This document shows, piece after piece, positions 12,583-24,600 of a DNA stretch of 64,000 nt. The position numbers and the translations under genes were made by a program. Under the pieces are notes generated by a model, which was not told where the DNA came from, did no database searches, and saw nothing but the letters and a program-made list of their open reading frames with translations. The DNA lies in the NCBI RefSeq assembly GCF_910592395.1, contig NC_088323.1:10046001-10110000 (forward strand), written 5' to 3'. Positions within the stretch are counted from its first letter, which is position 1, and every line of letters begins with the position of its first letter. The stretch is from Lineus longissimus. Its lineage: Eukaryota; Nemertea; Pilidiophora; Heteronemertea; Lineidae.

Positions 12583-15287
12583 GGGACCAGATAATTACCT
12601 GGTATTTGACTGGTTAGAATCCATATTCACACTTGGATAGTCCAAATAGTAGACTTCTTAAATCTTGATGAAAAGTTGCAGGACTGACTTGAACAATTAT
12701 ATTCACAGGGGTGAAAGTGAGGCTGGACAGGGTTAAATGGGAAAAGATGCAGAAATGGGACCCAAATGACATTAACTCTTAAATATAGATGGTCAACTCC
12801 TAAAATTTACATCCAAGGCGAAACACTTTTTTAAGTTAAAGAAACACTCAAGTCAAAGGAAAGTTTCATAATGATGCCAAAGGTGAAAAAGGGTCAAAAT
12901 CTCTACACCTATCGCAAACTTTTTAATTGAGGGGTGAAAGGAGTGCATTTCACTCCTCTAAAATTTGTTTGAGAAAAGATTTGGGATAGTCTCTTGTGGT
13001 TCGATATAATAGGTGCAATTGTGATAGGCCACCATTTTAATGGGGGCTCATCTTTACAAAGGCCCATGCTGAATGTTGTTCTGAGAAATGGTACCCTTTA
13101 AGCTAAACTGTCTTCATAAATGAGGAGTTCTTTGGTCTCAAGTACTGATCCCGCCCTCGCGCAAGGGCCATTTGCTTTATATAATTTCCCTTGACGTGTA
13201 GGTTGTGACAAACCAGTCAGATGCATGGTCACAAACTTGGAGAATATAAAGTCAGGACCTTCACAGAAATTCCTTTTAAGTGAAGGTTGTCACAAACCAG
13301 TCCAGTAGATGCATGCTCACAAGCTAGGGACAACCAGTAACTGCAATCTTGATGTTTACACCAATTCCTCCGATATGCTTTGACAAAGCAATCCACATGG
13401 TCACATGGCAGATGGTAATTTAAAACATAGGAGCCAACCGCTGTGCTTTTTAGCTCCCCTGGAGAAGCTTAAGTCATCACGTCTTGTCCGTCGTCTGTCA
13501 ACAATAGTGTTGAAACTTGGTGTGTGGTTGTTTGATTTGACCTATTTTTGAAGGGTACAAAATTAATTGTCTTAGACGCTTCAAATTTGATATGTAGACA
13601 TCTATTGGCATCTGTACATATCAACAAAAACTCAGGTCAATGTGACCTACTTTTCAGATGTATTTAGGTCAGGTCATAGTACTCAATGTCAGTCATATAT
13701 CAAGAAACATTCACTCTGGCAGTGGTTTTTTTTATGGAGACAGTTCAGCTTTCATTGTGTTTCTTACATTACCTTGTATACAGGCTTGACGTTATCATAA
13801 AACCAGGTATTTTGTGGTCTAAATCAAAAACTTTTAACATGACCTCTTATCAGGGCAGCCACACAAAACACCACACCAGAAGAAGATTGTTCTTGCCAGA
13901 TCTCTGAGAATTACAATGAATTGTGTAATTTCCAAGGACTCCCCCTCCCCTTATGAAATCACCAAATTGGCTGTTCAAGAGAGCAATGTAGGTCTGAGAC
14001 TGTCGTGCTTGGTGCAACGTAAGAGTTGGTAATCTTGAATACTCACTGTTCGAATTTGGTGGTCACAGCTTGAATAGTTGTTGAGAAATTTAGACAACCT
14101 CATCGATATTGATCCACACAGAAAAAACAACACCGTGAAGAATCGTAAATGAAAGGGTAAAGCCATGGCAATTAATATGATGGAAAAAAGACACATGTAA
14201 ATCATATGAAAACAGCAAATAATAATTCAAATGTCAAGATGTATTGTAAATATGATGGAATAAATATGATAAATATGATACTTATATTTGGTGTCGTTTC
14301 TTGGCTCCAGTCACAACTTTAGACACCATTCATTATCTTACCAACCCAGATAAAGAGCATTTCCCATAGGGATCGTTCTCAACTACATGGGTAGACAATC
14401 CTTGTACCCTAAGTCCCCTCCAGCGGGGACAACAATCTCAAATGCCCGCCCCCATCATGCATTTTTGGTGCAAGGATGCTCAGCATGCATCTTCAGGAGA
14501 AACCTAGGAAAAAATATGTTGTCTAAAGTGTAGTCATTGCAATACCATAAGCCAAGAGTTGTCCTTTGAGACTAATTTTCATAGGGTGTTGAATAAAAAG
14601 AAAACCACACCAGTCTGTTTTTTTCATGATAATATCGTAAAACCAGGAGTGCGATTCTTTTTAACGAAAAAACAAGCAAGTGCTGTTTTCTGCTTATCAG
14701 CTGCGACTATTGCAAGTAGTTTAAAGGGGAACGCCATTCGTAATTACTTGTGGTCCAGTTAAATAGAAATCCACTAATACACGATGCCGCAGTGCAGTTA
14801 TTATTAATATAAATTTGTTTAAACTTGGTACTCATAGAATTTGTATATCGGTCTACACAACGTCAATGTTGACATTTATATTTAGTATGTATTTTCGCAA
14901 TTGGACATTTTTAAATTCAATTACAAATTCAAAATTTTTAACGAACGGGGTAGACCTTTAAGGATTGTTAAACTAGAATAATTTCGTTCCAAAGTGGAAG
15001 ACCAAAAAAGATGGTGGCACATTGATGCCATGACATTTCGATGAAATCACTCCAGTCCACCTCAACAATGACCATCATTGGGGTTTCTATGCCACTGAGT
15101 GCATGTGAGTGAAATCCTGTGAGACGCAACTGTTTGGTATGAAAAATATCACACAACTGGATTACACGCTTTTTAACAGCTTTCTCAAAAATCTGAAAGA
15201 ATTGTTCCAATGGAGTTTTGCCAATTCTGAAATTGGTTTCAGTACAAAAATTGCTTATATCTACCATATCCACCCAAGTTGTGAAGA
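12583..15287. other. Non-coding, one family 2 fragment
   Basis: 13450-13690 is a truncated family 2 tail on the minus strand. Positions 14718-14760 (AAAGGGG... GTGGTCCAGTT) recur inverted at 41125-41170 and probably mark the end of another dispersed repeat. No gene is supported. Confidence 0.5.
13450..13690 (-). mobile_element. Family 2 fragment
   Basis: Begins TTTTTAGCTCCCCTGGAG and then GTCCGTCGTCTGTC, followed by TTGAAACTTGG and a GTGACCTACTTTTCAG stretch, in the same order as the tails at 54625 and 60392. Diverged and truncated; no head. Confidence 0.5.
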
Positions 15288-15292
15288 TTATA

Positions 15293-15720
15293 GTCGTATT
15301 TCCACCTATCAAATCCCCGTGTCTTTTGCGCTTACACCTATGAATTGCCGTGTCTAAATAGACCCGTGTGTCAAATCCCCGTGTCTATTAGCCCCATCGA
15401 GCTCGATGGGGCAAATCGGGGGCTAATTAAGACCCGTGTTCAACACGGGTTTTTTGATAGGTGGAATCTGAATAGACACGGCAATTGCAAGTTCTACGAT
15501 CCGGCGACAGATGGCGCGGTGTAGTTGCCTCGGTATTGCGCCCCCTCCAACGGGAAAGAAAAACAGGAGAGCTCCCAACCTACAGCGCACCTGTCGCCAG
15601 AGCTATTAACCATTATCTAACACAACTGATAGGTGTAAGTGCGCCGCGGGTTTTTCGACACACGGCGAAGACATGGGTCTTGAAAAAACACGGGGTTTTT
15701 ATGATAGGTGGAACTACGAC
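15293..15720. mobile_element. 428-bp MITE with TTATA duplication
   Basis: GTCGTATTTCCACCTATC at the left and GATAGGTGGAACTACGAC at the right are complementary with one mismatch, and the inversion continues into CCCCGTGT/ACACGGGG. TTATA flanks both ends (15288-15292 and 15721-15725). Inside lie a perfect 22-bp palindrome GCCCCATCGAGC/GCTCGATGGGGC at about 15392-15413 and repeated ACCCGTGT/ACACGGGT arms, so the left half can itself fold. No protein. Confidence 0.75.
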
Positions 15721-15782
15721 TTATAGCACATACTGTGTAGCATGAACACCAGAAAGTGACTTAAAATGCAATCTTAGGAGGC

Positions 15783-17345
15783 AGACTGTCTGCTATGGTT
15801 CACTGTGGGCATTGTCATGACTGTCTGCTATGGTTCCCTGCGGGCACTGTCATGACTGCCCGCTATGGTTCACTGTGGGCACTGTCATGACTGCCAACTA
15901 TGGTTCACTGCGGGCACTGTCATGACTGCCTGCTATGGTTCCCTGCGGGCACTGTCATGAGTGCCTGCTATGGTTTCCTGCGGGCACTGTCATGACTGCC
16001 CGCTATGGTTCACTGTGGGCACTGTCATGACTGCCAACTATGGTTCACTGCGGGCACTGTCACGACTGCCTGCTATGGTTCCCTGCTGGCACTGTCATGA
16101 CTGCCCGCTATGGTTCCCTGCGGGCACTGTCATGACTGCCTGCTATGGTTCCCTGTGGGCACTGTCATGACTGCCCGCTATGGTTCCCTGCGGGCACTGT
16201 CATGACTGCTTGCTATGGTTCCCTGCGGGCACTGTCATGACTGCCTGCTATGGTTCCCTTTCTGCATTGTCATGACTGCCCGCTATGGTTCCCTGCGGGC
16301 ACTGTCATTACTGCCAGCTATGGTTCCCTGCGGGCACTGTCATGACTGCCTGCTATGGTTCCCTGCGGGCACTGTCATTACTGCCAGCTATGGTTCCCTG
16401 CGGGCACTCTCATGACTGCCTGCTATGGTTCCCTTTCTGCTTTGTCATTACTGCCCGCTATGGTTCACTGCGGGCACTGTCATGACTGCCTGCTATGGTT
16501 CCCTGCGGGCACTGTCATGACTGCTCGCTATGGTTCCCTGCGGGCACTGTCATGACTGCCCGCTATGGTTCCCTGCGGGCACTGTCATGATTGCCCGCTA
16601 TGGTTCCCTGCGGGCACTGTCACGACTGCCTGCTATGGTTCCCTGCGGGCACTGTCATTACTGCCCGCTATGGTTCCCTGCGGGCACTGTCATGACTGCC
16701 TGCTATGGTTCCCTGCGGGCACTGTCACGACTGCCCGCTATGGTTCCCTGCGGGCACTGTCATTACTGCCCGCTATGGTTCACTGCGGGCACTGTCATGA
16801 CTGTCCGCTGTGGTTCCCTGTGGGCACTGTCATGACTGCCCGCTGTGGTTCCCTGTGGGCACTGTCATGACTGCCAGCTATGGTTCCCTGTGGGTACTGT
16901 CATGACTGCCCGCTATGGTTTCCTGTGGACACTGTCATGACTGCCTGCTATGGTTCCCTGTCTGCATTTTCATGACTGCCCGCTATGGTTCCCTGTGGGC
17001 ACTGTCATGACTGTCCGCTGTGGTTCCCTGTGGGCACTGTCATGACTGTCCGCTGTGGTTCCCTGTGGGCACTTTCATGACTGTCCGCTGTGGTTCCCTG
17101 TGGGCACTGTCATGACTGTCCGCTGTGGTTCCCTGTGGGCACTGTCATGACTGTCCGCTGTGGTTCCCTGTGGGCACTGTCATGACTGTCCGCTGTGGTT
17201 CCCTGTGGGCACTGTCATGACTGTCCGCTGTGGTTCCCTGTGGGCACTTTCATGACTGTCCGCTGTGGTTCCCTGTGGGCACTGTCATGACTGTCCGCTG
17301 TGGTTCCCTGTGGGCACTGTCATGACTGCCCGCTGTGGTTCCTTG
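15783..17345 (+). repeat. 35-bp minisatellite, about 44 copies
   Basis: The unit is the 20-mer CTATGGTTCCCTGCGGGCAC followed by a TGTCATGACTGCC segment. Copies stay in register at 35 bp. Units before about 17000 mix CTATGG/CTGTGG, CGGGC/TGGGC and CATGA/CATTA/CACGA variants. From about 17010 to 17330 the units are nearly uniform, with TGTCCGCTGTGG and CCTGTGGGC. Two units near 16255 and 16430 share a TTTCTGC variant at 175-bp spacing, suggesting duplication of a five-unit block. Reading frames across the array are products of the repeat. Confidence 0.95.
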
Positions 17346-18546
17346 TGTAAACCGGACAGTCATGACAGTGCAAACAGGTAACCAAGTTGCACAGGTAACC
17401 GTAGTTAGACAGGGTGGTCACGTGGTTGCAAAATTGGGTCTGACTTTCACAATGTATAGCGCCCGCATACAACCGCCAAAGTCCGGTACGGAGGCGCCAT
17501 CTACCCAGGTATGCTCCAACTGACCCTACTGTACATCAAACACGCTAAAACAAGCAATAAACTAGCGTCCCAGTTCAAGGGAATAAAAATATCACGGAGA
17601 CTGACCTGTCGATCGTTGCGAAAAAATGTTATTTCAAAATGACCGACTGGTCGGTTACCAGGATTCAAGAGGTTACGTTTATAGAACACTTTAAGCCGAG
17701 GGCCCGTTATCACATCTTCCTCTTATGGTGTACATGCTACACAACACAGCCTGTGTAATAATCTTCACAACTTGGGCAGATATGGTAGAAATAAGGGCAA
17801 TTTGTACCCCAAATTAGGCGTAGGGCCTATTTGCAGTTGAATCTGCCCGTGCTTTCAAATTTGTTGTCGTCCGTAGCGCTTCAGCAACCATAGTGAACAG
17901 TGCCTTGTTGACATGCAATCTCATGCCACCCATCATAGAACTCCCCAGAGATATTGACCTACTTAACAACCCCTGAAGTTTCATCGAAAATTTCTCACCG
18001 GTTAAGATTCTAGAACATCCGAACATGTACAGGGATGAAGACGGCGAGTAGTGAACCAACGCCCAGTAATTTCAAGGCCCCTCCGAAGCTCCGGGGAACA
18101 AAAGGTATGGCCTAGGTGATCAGAAAGGCCTCCATTTTTACGAGCCTGCAATCTGCAACCATTATGAGAAGTAATAAGATCACTCATCTGCAAGTGAAGC
18201 TGGCAATTGCTGTCTGATGTTGTTTGCAGGTGGTAGTAATCACCCATTCTTGTCCCAGGCACCTGAAATGACCACTGAAGATGAGAGACTTTTGTTGCAT
18301 GTGATCATGATTGCTTGTTTGCAGGGAGCTTAATACTTTCGTAAAAGAGGGTAAACAATTAAGAAAACGATAGTCTCCCTGCTGATCATTTTTATTCAAG
18401 CCCAGAGACAACATAGCACAAGTACATGAATGAATATCTCGATAATTGTGGAGGAATGACATCACAAAATAACTAACTTGGTTTTAAAGACTTATATGTA
18501 GGTAGTTCATAAAATATTTGAAATGTACACCCGTAATTGAATATGA
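17346..18546. other. Non-coding stretch
   Basis: The first bases (GGACAGTCATGACAGTGC) echo the minisatellite unit, so the array may have arisen from local sequence. No supported gene or element before the BEL unit. Confidence 0.45.
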
Positions 18547-19603
18547 TGTCGGAACTGATGATACAAGATAACATAAGATGCAAGCCGCATCCTGCTACTT
18601 AGTAGGCTCCGCCTACCTGTATTCATTAACCAATCATAGTATAGTTTACTGTATGTAACCTTGTGATATGCATGTCTTTGTTGTTTTGTAATAAAGTTAG
18701 TTATAGTTAGACACTCAATGCGTTCAGTTCGCCATCAACTCAAGTAAGACCTCCCCGCATGACACGACATTGTTGCAAGTGACCAGGATCCCTCAACGCA
18801 AATTCCAAGATGACTGACGAAGAAAAAGTAAAACGCTACATACAAGAAAGAGGTGGCAAACGAGCTGCCATTATGAAAATGATAGAGGAACTATGTGAAG
18901 AGATCAAAGTGAACACTACTCGCGGAAACACGTGTGACCGAAAAGATCGACTTGGCATTCGCAAAGGCCAGCTTATTGCCCAATAAGTTGAAAGAAGTCC
19001 TACGTATCGATACCGAAAAAGAAGCCCTAACCAAGGATGACACTCTCGAGAAAGTGGTAACGGAACATGAGGATTATTCATCCAAGATCCAAGAAAAGTA
19101 CGCGTTCTACCTTAGAGCAATCAAACGGCTTCAAGAAGCACTAACCGCACCCCCTAAAGCGAGCGATGAACCAGTGGAAACAACCGCAAGTACTTCTCCC
19201 GCCACAACGAAATCAAATGTAAGACTACCGAAACTGCTACTGCCCACATTCAGCGGTAGTATCGTGGAATGGAACACGTTCTTTGACTCTTTCAAGGCTG
19301 CAATAGACAATAACGTCAACCTAAGTAAAGTAGAAAAGATGCAGTATCTCCGAGGACAGTTAAAAGGTGAGCCGAAGCTGGCCATAGAAGGCCTTCAACT
19401 CACGGACGCCAACTACGATATCGCCCTCGACAACCTGAAGGAATGCTACGGCAGTACAGACAAGACAAAACAACAAACACATGCATATCACAAGGTTACA
19501 GTAAACTATACTATGATTGGTTAATGAATACAGGTAGGCATAGCCTACTAAGTAATAGGACGCGGCTTGCATCTTATGTTATCTTGTATCATCAGTTCCG
19601 ACA
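18547..19603 (+). mobile_element. BEL/Pao fragment bounded by inverted LTR sequence
   Basis: The left end is an LTR beginning TGTCGGAACTGATG (18547 to about 18770), followed by a primer-site-like stretch and gag. The right end (about 19463-19603) is the first 140 bases of the same LTR in reverse orientation, ending CAGTTCCGACA. The two ends are about 90 percent identical. TATGA occurs directly outside both ends (18542-18546 and 19604-19608), a 5-bp duplication normal for BEL/Pao integration. The unit therefore behaves as one integrated piece with inverted rather than direct LTRs. Pol, protease and integrase are absent. Confidence 0.8.
18810..19465 (+). pseudogene. BEL/Pao gag (DUF1759-type), frameshifted and truncated
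   Basis: Starts at ATG 18810 with MTDEEKVKRYI and then shifts frame near 18925-18932 into the frame that carries the rest. The second part contains a coiled-coil-like acidic stretch, a Ser/Thr/Pro linker, then RLPKLLLPTFSG, VEWNTFFDSF, KMQYLRGQLKGEP, LAIEGLQLTDANYD and LKECYG. That order is the DUF1759 signature of BEL/Pao gag in invertebrates. The frame is cut at about 19465, where the inverted LTR begins and translates to nonsense. Coding capacity is lost; no zinc knuckle remains. Confidence 0.85.
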
Positions 19604-19914
19604 TATGAGCTGTTCATGTCCCTACTGAATCTAAAACATAGACTGAGTCGAGGTTTTGGCCAACATTTCCAACCAAGCTGTTTTGGTGAGACAATCAATA
19701 CCGACAGAGGTATCAATTTCTATTCTAAGATATATTGAATTAAACAACAAAAACTGTTGTCTTAAAATGCTTTTTGACAACCTCCACATTTTTCACCAAC
19801 CCATAACTGCTGAATTAAAATCGAAGCTTTGTTTGTGCATAGTGCATTTACACTTGAAATTGCAGCTCATTCTAAATCCAGATATTTTCGAATACACAAC
19901 CTATGGTCACTCCA

Positions 19915-19957
19915 ACATGTTTTTAAACATGTTGGAAGTGAAGTGCTAGCACTTCAC
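19915..19957. repeat. Two adjacent palindromes
   Basis: CCAACATGTTT/AAACATGTTGG with a two-base centre is followed at once by the perfect 20-bp palindrome GTGAAGTGCTAGCACTTCAC (19938-19957). Confidence 0.8.
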
Positions 19958-19959
19958 AA

Positions 19960-20208
19960 TTGACAGGGTGCATCCAAGAATCCGGTTCGTTAGCATTAAT
20001 TTTACATCAGTTCCATCTTGTTCCTTAGATTGTCGACTAGAAAAAAAACCATTGCTCTTCACAGAAAAGTTTCAAAATATTGCAAATACCCTGTAAGAAA
20101 AACTAGTCTCAATGAGAGCAGTGCTTATTCATTAGACTTACTGGCAATTACTAACCACAATGGCAGCACTAAATCCGGATTCTTGTATGGGGAATGCACC
20201 CTGTTAAC
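19960..20208. mobile_element. Small TIR element, about 250 bp
   Basis: TTGACAGGGTGCAT...AAGAATCCGG at the left faces CCGGATTCTTG...ATGCACCCTGTTAA at the right. The outer 14 bases match with one difference. No clear target duplication and no coding. Confidence 0.55.
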
Positions 20209-20559
20209 TCTTCTTTTTATGTGAAAATATCAGTCCAATATCTCCAGTTAGGGTAATTAAGGAATGATAGAGAAAAACAAGTTAAAAAGTTTCAAAATTC
20301 AGTCTTTTACACAATTTCGTGTTTTTTCTCCTGAAAAGTTAGAATGTTCTGTGTTTTCTGCAGCCAAAATCACCTAAAATCTGTGTTAAAGGAATGGGCT
20401 GCTTTTTACTGCAGTGGGCCTTTGTTTGTTCTTCTTCTGGTTTACCAGAAAATTATTTTTTGGAACGAGTTTGATGCTTTTCCAATTTTTTTTAGCTTTT
20501 AGATAGTAGAAAAACGCATTATTTGTTATTTTTAGTACGCACCAATCCTGGCGTGAAAG

Positions 20560-20720
20560 ACCAGTGCACGCCGAGTTCCGAGTTCACATCACCCTGCTAT
20601 TACGATGCAATGTCATTACCAATATTGTTGCAGTAGCGGGCTAATCAAGCGCCATCAGCGTGGCATTGAAAAAATCGTTATCTACACCAAGACGTCACAG
20701 GCAAGATTCATGGCTCCAGG
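20560..20720 (+). mobile_element. Family 1 core fragment
   Basis: Resembles positions 9940-10080 in family 1 copy A: TCACCCTGNTATTA, ATTGTTGCAGTAG and GGGNTGTNT-like words occur in the same order. Ends are lost. Confidence 0.4.
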
Positions 20721-21630
20721 AAGCACCTAACTAGTGCATCGTTCCACATGGAAAGGAGCGACGCACTGAGAGCTAACTCGGGTAAAATCGGAGTCAACAT
20801 CAAAAAAGCGTGATAATTCAGTCAGATTTAGAATATTTTTTTTGTGCAATTCATTGATGGAAACTACTTAGTGGGAGGTGACTGGGCAGCCAACTGCTGG
20901 GTAATATATTGTCCTTACGAATACAAAAGGTCCTTTAACGCCACTTTGACAACCTGTAGATGCTTGCAGATTACATGTAGATGTCGGGCCGACACCATTC
21001 ACTGGATTGTCAAGTTGAAATCCAAAGGCTGGCCGACATCAACATTCCAAGATGTGTAGGTGCAATTTGAAAATGATGAAGAAAACACTCTCTAAAATAA
21101 CGCGCATCAAAATACGTCGATGATTTCACAAAGTGCATCCAGTGCGTCAAATCCAGAGTCATTCAAACTAAACATCACCTCTGAGTGGAGTTTTCTCAAA
21201 ATGAAAAATTTGCTGATTGGCCACTTTGTGAAATCATGGAGGAATTCTGCCAGGTAAGGCTTCATTTACATTGGTACAACAGACTTAAACTGCCACTTGC
21301 AACTGGACACATTCCTACGCATGCTCAACGATAAACATTTTGGAGGGTGCTAAGAACGATAAAATTAACATTTCATATTGGTCCCGTCAAATCTATCAGG
21401 AATAATAAGGGCTAAATTTGGAACAATATGCAACCAATTTGGGTTTAGAGGACTTGCACGACAACTGATGTCTAGCTCATTGTTTTAAGCTTGGTTGATG
21501 ATAACAAGGGCATTGAGTGCTGATTTTCTGCCATTACAGAGACAAGATGACGGCTCATAAAATTAAATTACAAATTTAGATGGTGAGATTTCAAGTCAGC
21601 TAATGCATTTAGCTTGTGATGGTGGGCTGC

Positions 21631-21684
21631 TCAGGACCTGACAGAATACTTTTTCTTGCCGGCTTCGTTTATCACGCAGATGTG
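21631..21684 (-). CDS. HPRT1: HPRT last exon (human exon 9) with stop
   Basis: Encodes [17 protein letters not shown] and then TGA. The acceptor is TTCTCTTCCAG. Human exon 9 encodes HVCVISETGKAKYKA and a stop, so the tail here is two residues longer and still lysine-rich. No clear AATAAA was found within the next 1.5 kb downstream, so the 3-prime UTR end is left open. Confidence 0.93.
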   Translation of the reverse strand, partial: HICVINEAGKKKYSVRS

Positions 21685-24600
21685 CTGGAAGAGAAGTGAT
21701 GGTGTTATGATGGAGGAGTGGTAGAGTGAAAATCACCTCTGAATTACGCTCATAGAAAAGACCCACACAACACTTCGTGGAGGGGTATTTTAAGAGCGAT
21801 CCAAAGGCCTGGTATGCATGGAATGGTGTATTAAACTAAAACTTTAGCAAATTACAGTCTGACTGAATGCAATTCTTTAGCCTTATTTCAATGCTACATG
21901 TACCCGCATCATTGTCCCCTTAGAAGCTACCTGTAGTAGGGTTGATAAGACACAGACTCCAGTCTTATACAGAAGATAGGCATATATGGCATGGAATTTC
22001 GTTGAGTGAATTGAGTGCTGCCATATCCTTGCTCTCAAAGTAACAACTTAAGCCTGAAATTGACTTTGCCTGATAAGGATGTCCAAGGTTTTCAAGCATT
22101 GTCAAATCTTCCTTTCGGCTTTTTTTCAATTGTTTAATTTGATGCCAAAAAAATGAGAGAAAAAAATATCTTTGATGATTGCTTACTTAAAAAATCTATC
22201 TATTTTTCTTTTTAATGATGATCAATATAAGACGTACTTACACTCAGATCTCTAAAATACTCATTGTAATCGAGGGCATAACCAACCACAAAGCAATCTG
22301 GCACTTCAAAACCAGTGACTGCAAACAAGAAAGGAGAATGATGAAAATGATGAAATGGTCCAGGGACCATGTGCTCACCTCAGGTAATGTAATGCATGTC
22401 ATTTGCAGTGGATATGGGGAGAACAGTTTCTGACTAGTTTCACCAGTTTTGATTCCATTGAAAAATATTCTTCTTCTTGGCTCAATGGCACAAGAGAAAA
22501 TAACCTTTACCATCTTACTATAGCATTTTGGTTATAAATTCGACTAAATTCCAGGGTTATTGAAGAGTGTACATGTCACATGGAAATTGGTTGACATCTG
22601 TTCAACAGGAGTAAAAGGACTTCGTTGGATTTTCAAGATGGCGGCCTGGCGGCCATATTTGTCATGGGATTTGACTGAAAATTAGGGATAATGATAAGAG
22701 TACATAGATACATAATAACATGAAGTTTGGTTGCAATCCGATCATCAGTTTCGGAGTAATAGGACTTTGTTTAATTTTCAATGGATTTAACTGAAAATCA
22801 CGGACGTTGTAGAGAGTACATCGATATACAATCACATGAAATTTGGTTTCAATCCGACTTTGTTTAATTTTCAAGATGGCCGCCTGGTGGCCATATTTGA
22901 AGTCCGAACGGGACAAATTTTTGGAGTAGAATAGAGGGTCCCTAGATATATGTCCTCACAAGTTTAGAACTTTCTAGCTCAAATAGAAACGAAACGTGCC
23001 ACCAATTGGTGATTTAGTGAACTTTGACCTCTGTGACCTTGAAAAGTAGGTCTAACCAAAAACCCGGGTGATATGTCATTTAACCTTATTAGAAACAGAC
23101 ACCATAAAAATTTTGTCACTCTACGTACAACCATCAACTTCAAAAAGGCAAAATACCAATTTCCAAGATGGCCGCCTGGAGGCCAGAAAGTAGGTCATAT
23201 AAAAGAAAAATAGCCTGGGCATATTGCCCAAAGCTACCATCACACCAAGTTTTAGCCATCTAGCCCTAGCGGTTAAGAAACATGCCCAGGATACGACGCC
23301 GACGGACACAGCGGTATTGTATAGACTCCCCGAACGGTAAGCCAAAAAAGCCAGGGGGCATTGTGCTCACCATATAGATATTTGGTGGTTAGGAATTCAT
23401 CCTGGTTAAGAAACTTGTTTCACGTATAGCATATAGGTCAAATCAAAGTTAATATGAAATGTGATGTATCCTTGCTTCGAGTACCTACCACAAAAATATC
23501 ATTGAAAACAAGTCACTGATAAATGAGATATCACACTTTTTACCGTTTCAGTTTTGGCTCCCGAGTGGCCAATATTTGTTGCATGCAAACGTGATGGCAG
23601 GTTATAGCAATATAAACAGCTTGTTTGCAGGGCGCTTTTGGTCAGGAAAAAAGAGAAAGAGATAGGTCATTGTGGTGTTAGCACCATCTATTTACAAAAT
23701 TAACTGATTGTGAAAATAATGTTGGATCAAAAGAGGGCAACGAGACATGTGAATTTCCGTGGAAATATCATTTTATTAGTTCATACCTACCCAGGTCAGA
23801 CTTTTGCATGTGTACTCTTATCGAACACACCCGAGGAAAAATGAATCTATCTATAATAGAAAAATGATTAGCTAGTTCACGTAGCTACACCTAGGCGGTG
23901 CCCCAATACAGCCTCTGCCTCGTGAAAGCCGCCATTACTAAGTACTTACTACTCGAGCGCAAGAGTAAGTCCCGTTGCTGTGGGGACAGGCAGGGCGGGT
24001 AGTCTGACCTGGGTAGGTATGAACTAATAAAATGACATTTCCACAGGAAATGGATATTTTATGTCGTTCATACTCTACCCAGGTCAGACTTTTGCATCGA
24101 ATACCAACAACCTAGGAAGGAGGGTAAACGGTGACTTACCATGTTGCGAAGTGAACTGTCTCCAGAGCCGCATAGCAGAACCCACCGGGTGAGACCAAGG
24201 GAACCCAGAAAAATAAGCATGGGGGCAACCCAGGCTAATGGCCAAAAGACCCTTTGAGAAAAATAAAGGTGAGCCAAACTGAGGAACCCACCCCTCATAG
24301 AGAAGGGAAAAAAACCTCACATGGTAACGCTCAGCACATTTCTTACACTGTGGAATTACAAGAAATGCTGCGATTTGAAATAGGGGGAAGCCAAAAATGG
24401 GACCCACGGAATAACTCCCTTGAGTCCTAGGCGGCTTAACCCTAAGACATCCGGACGGGGCGAAGGTGCGGGCAGGACAGCCCGGACAAATGTCTGTCCC
24501 GCCCTCCACTCTTTTGAAACTCAGGGGGGAGGACGACACCCGGAGAGAGAGAAATTTGACGAGTGGACTAGGCAGGGAAACACCTAGGCCACGTGCTGAG

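Larger units (their letters stand above)
19604..20560. other. Unassigned region with a small TIR element
   Basis: Contains the palindromes and TIR pair at 19915-20208. Otherwise AT-rich without a supported gene. Confidence 0.45.

Noticed and set aside
15961-16870. Several 66-101 codon frames in the 35-bp array with repeating CGHCHDC-like residues
   Set aside because: They are forced by the tandem repeat in three staggered frames; no start context or splice context, and the period is not a multiple of three.
15783-17345. CRISPR array
   Set aside because: Units are contiguous without unique spacers, and the genome is eukaryotic.
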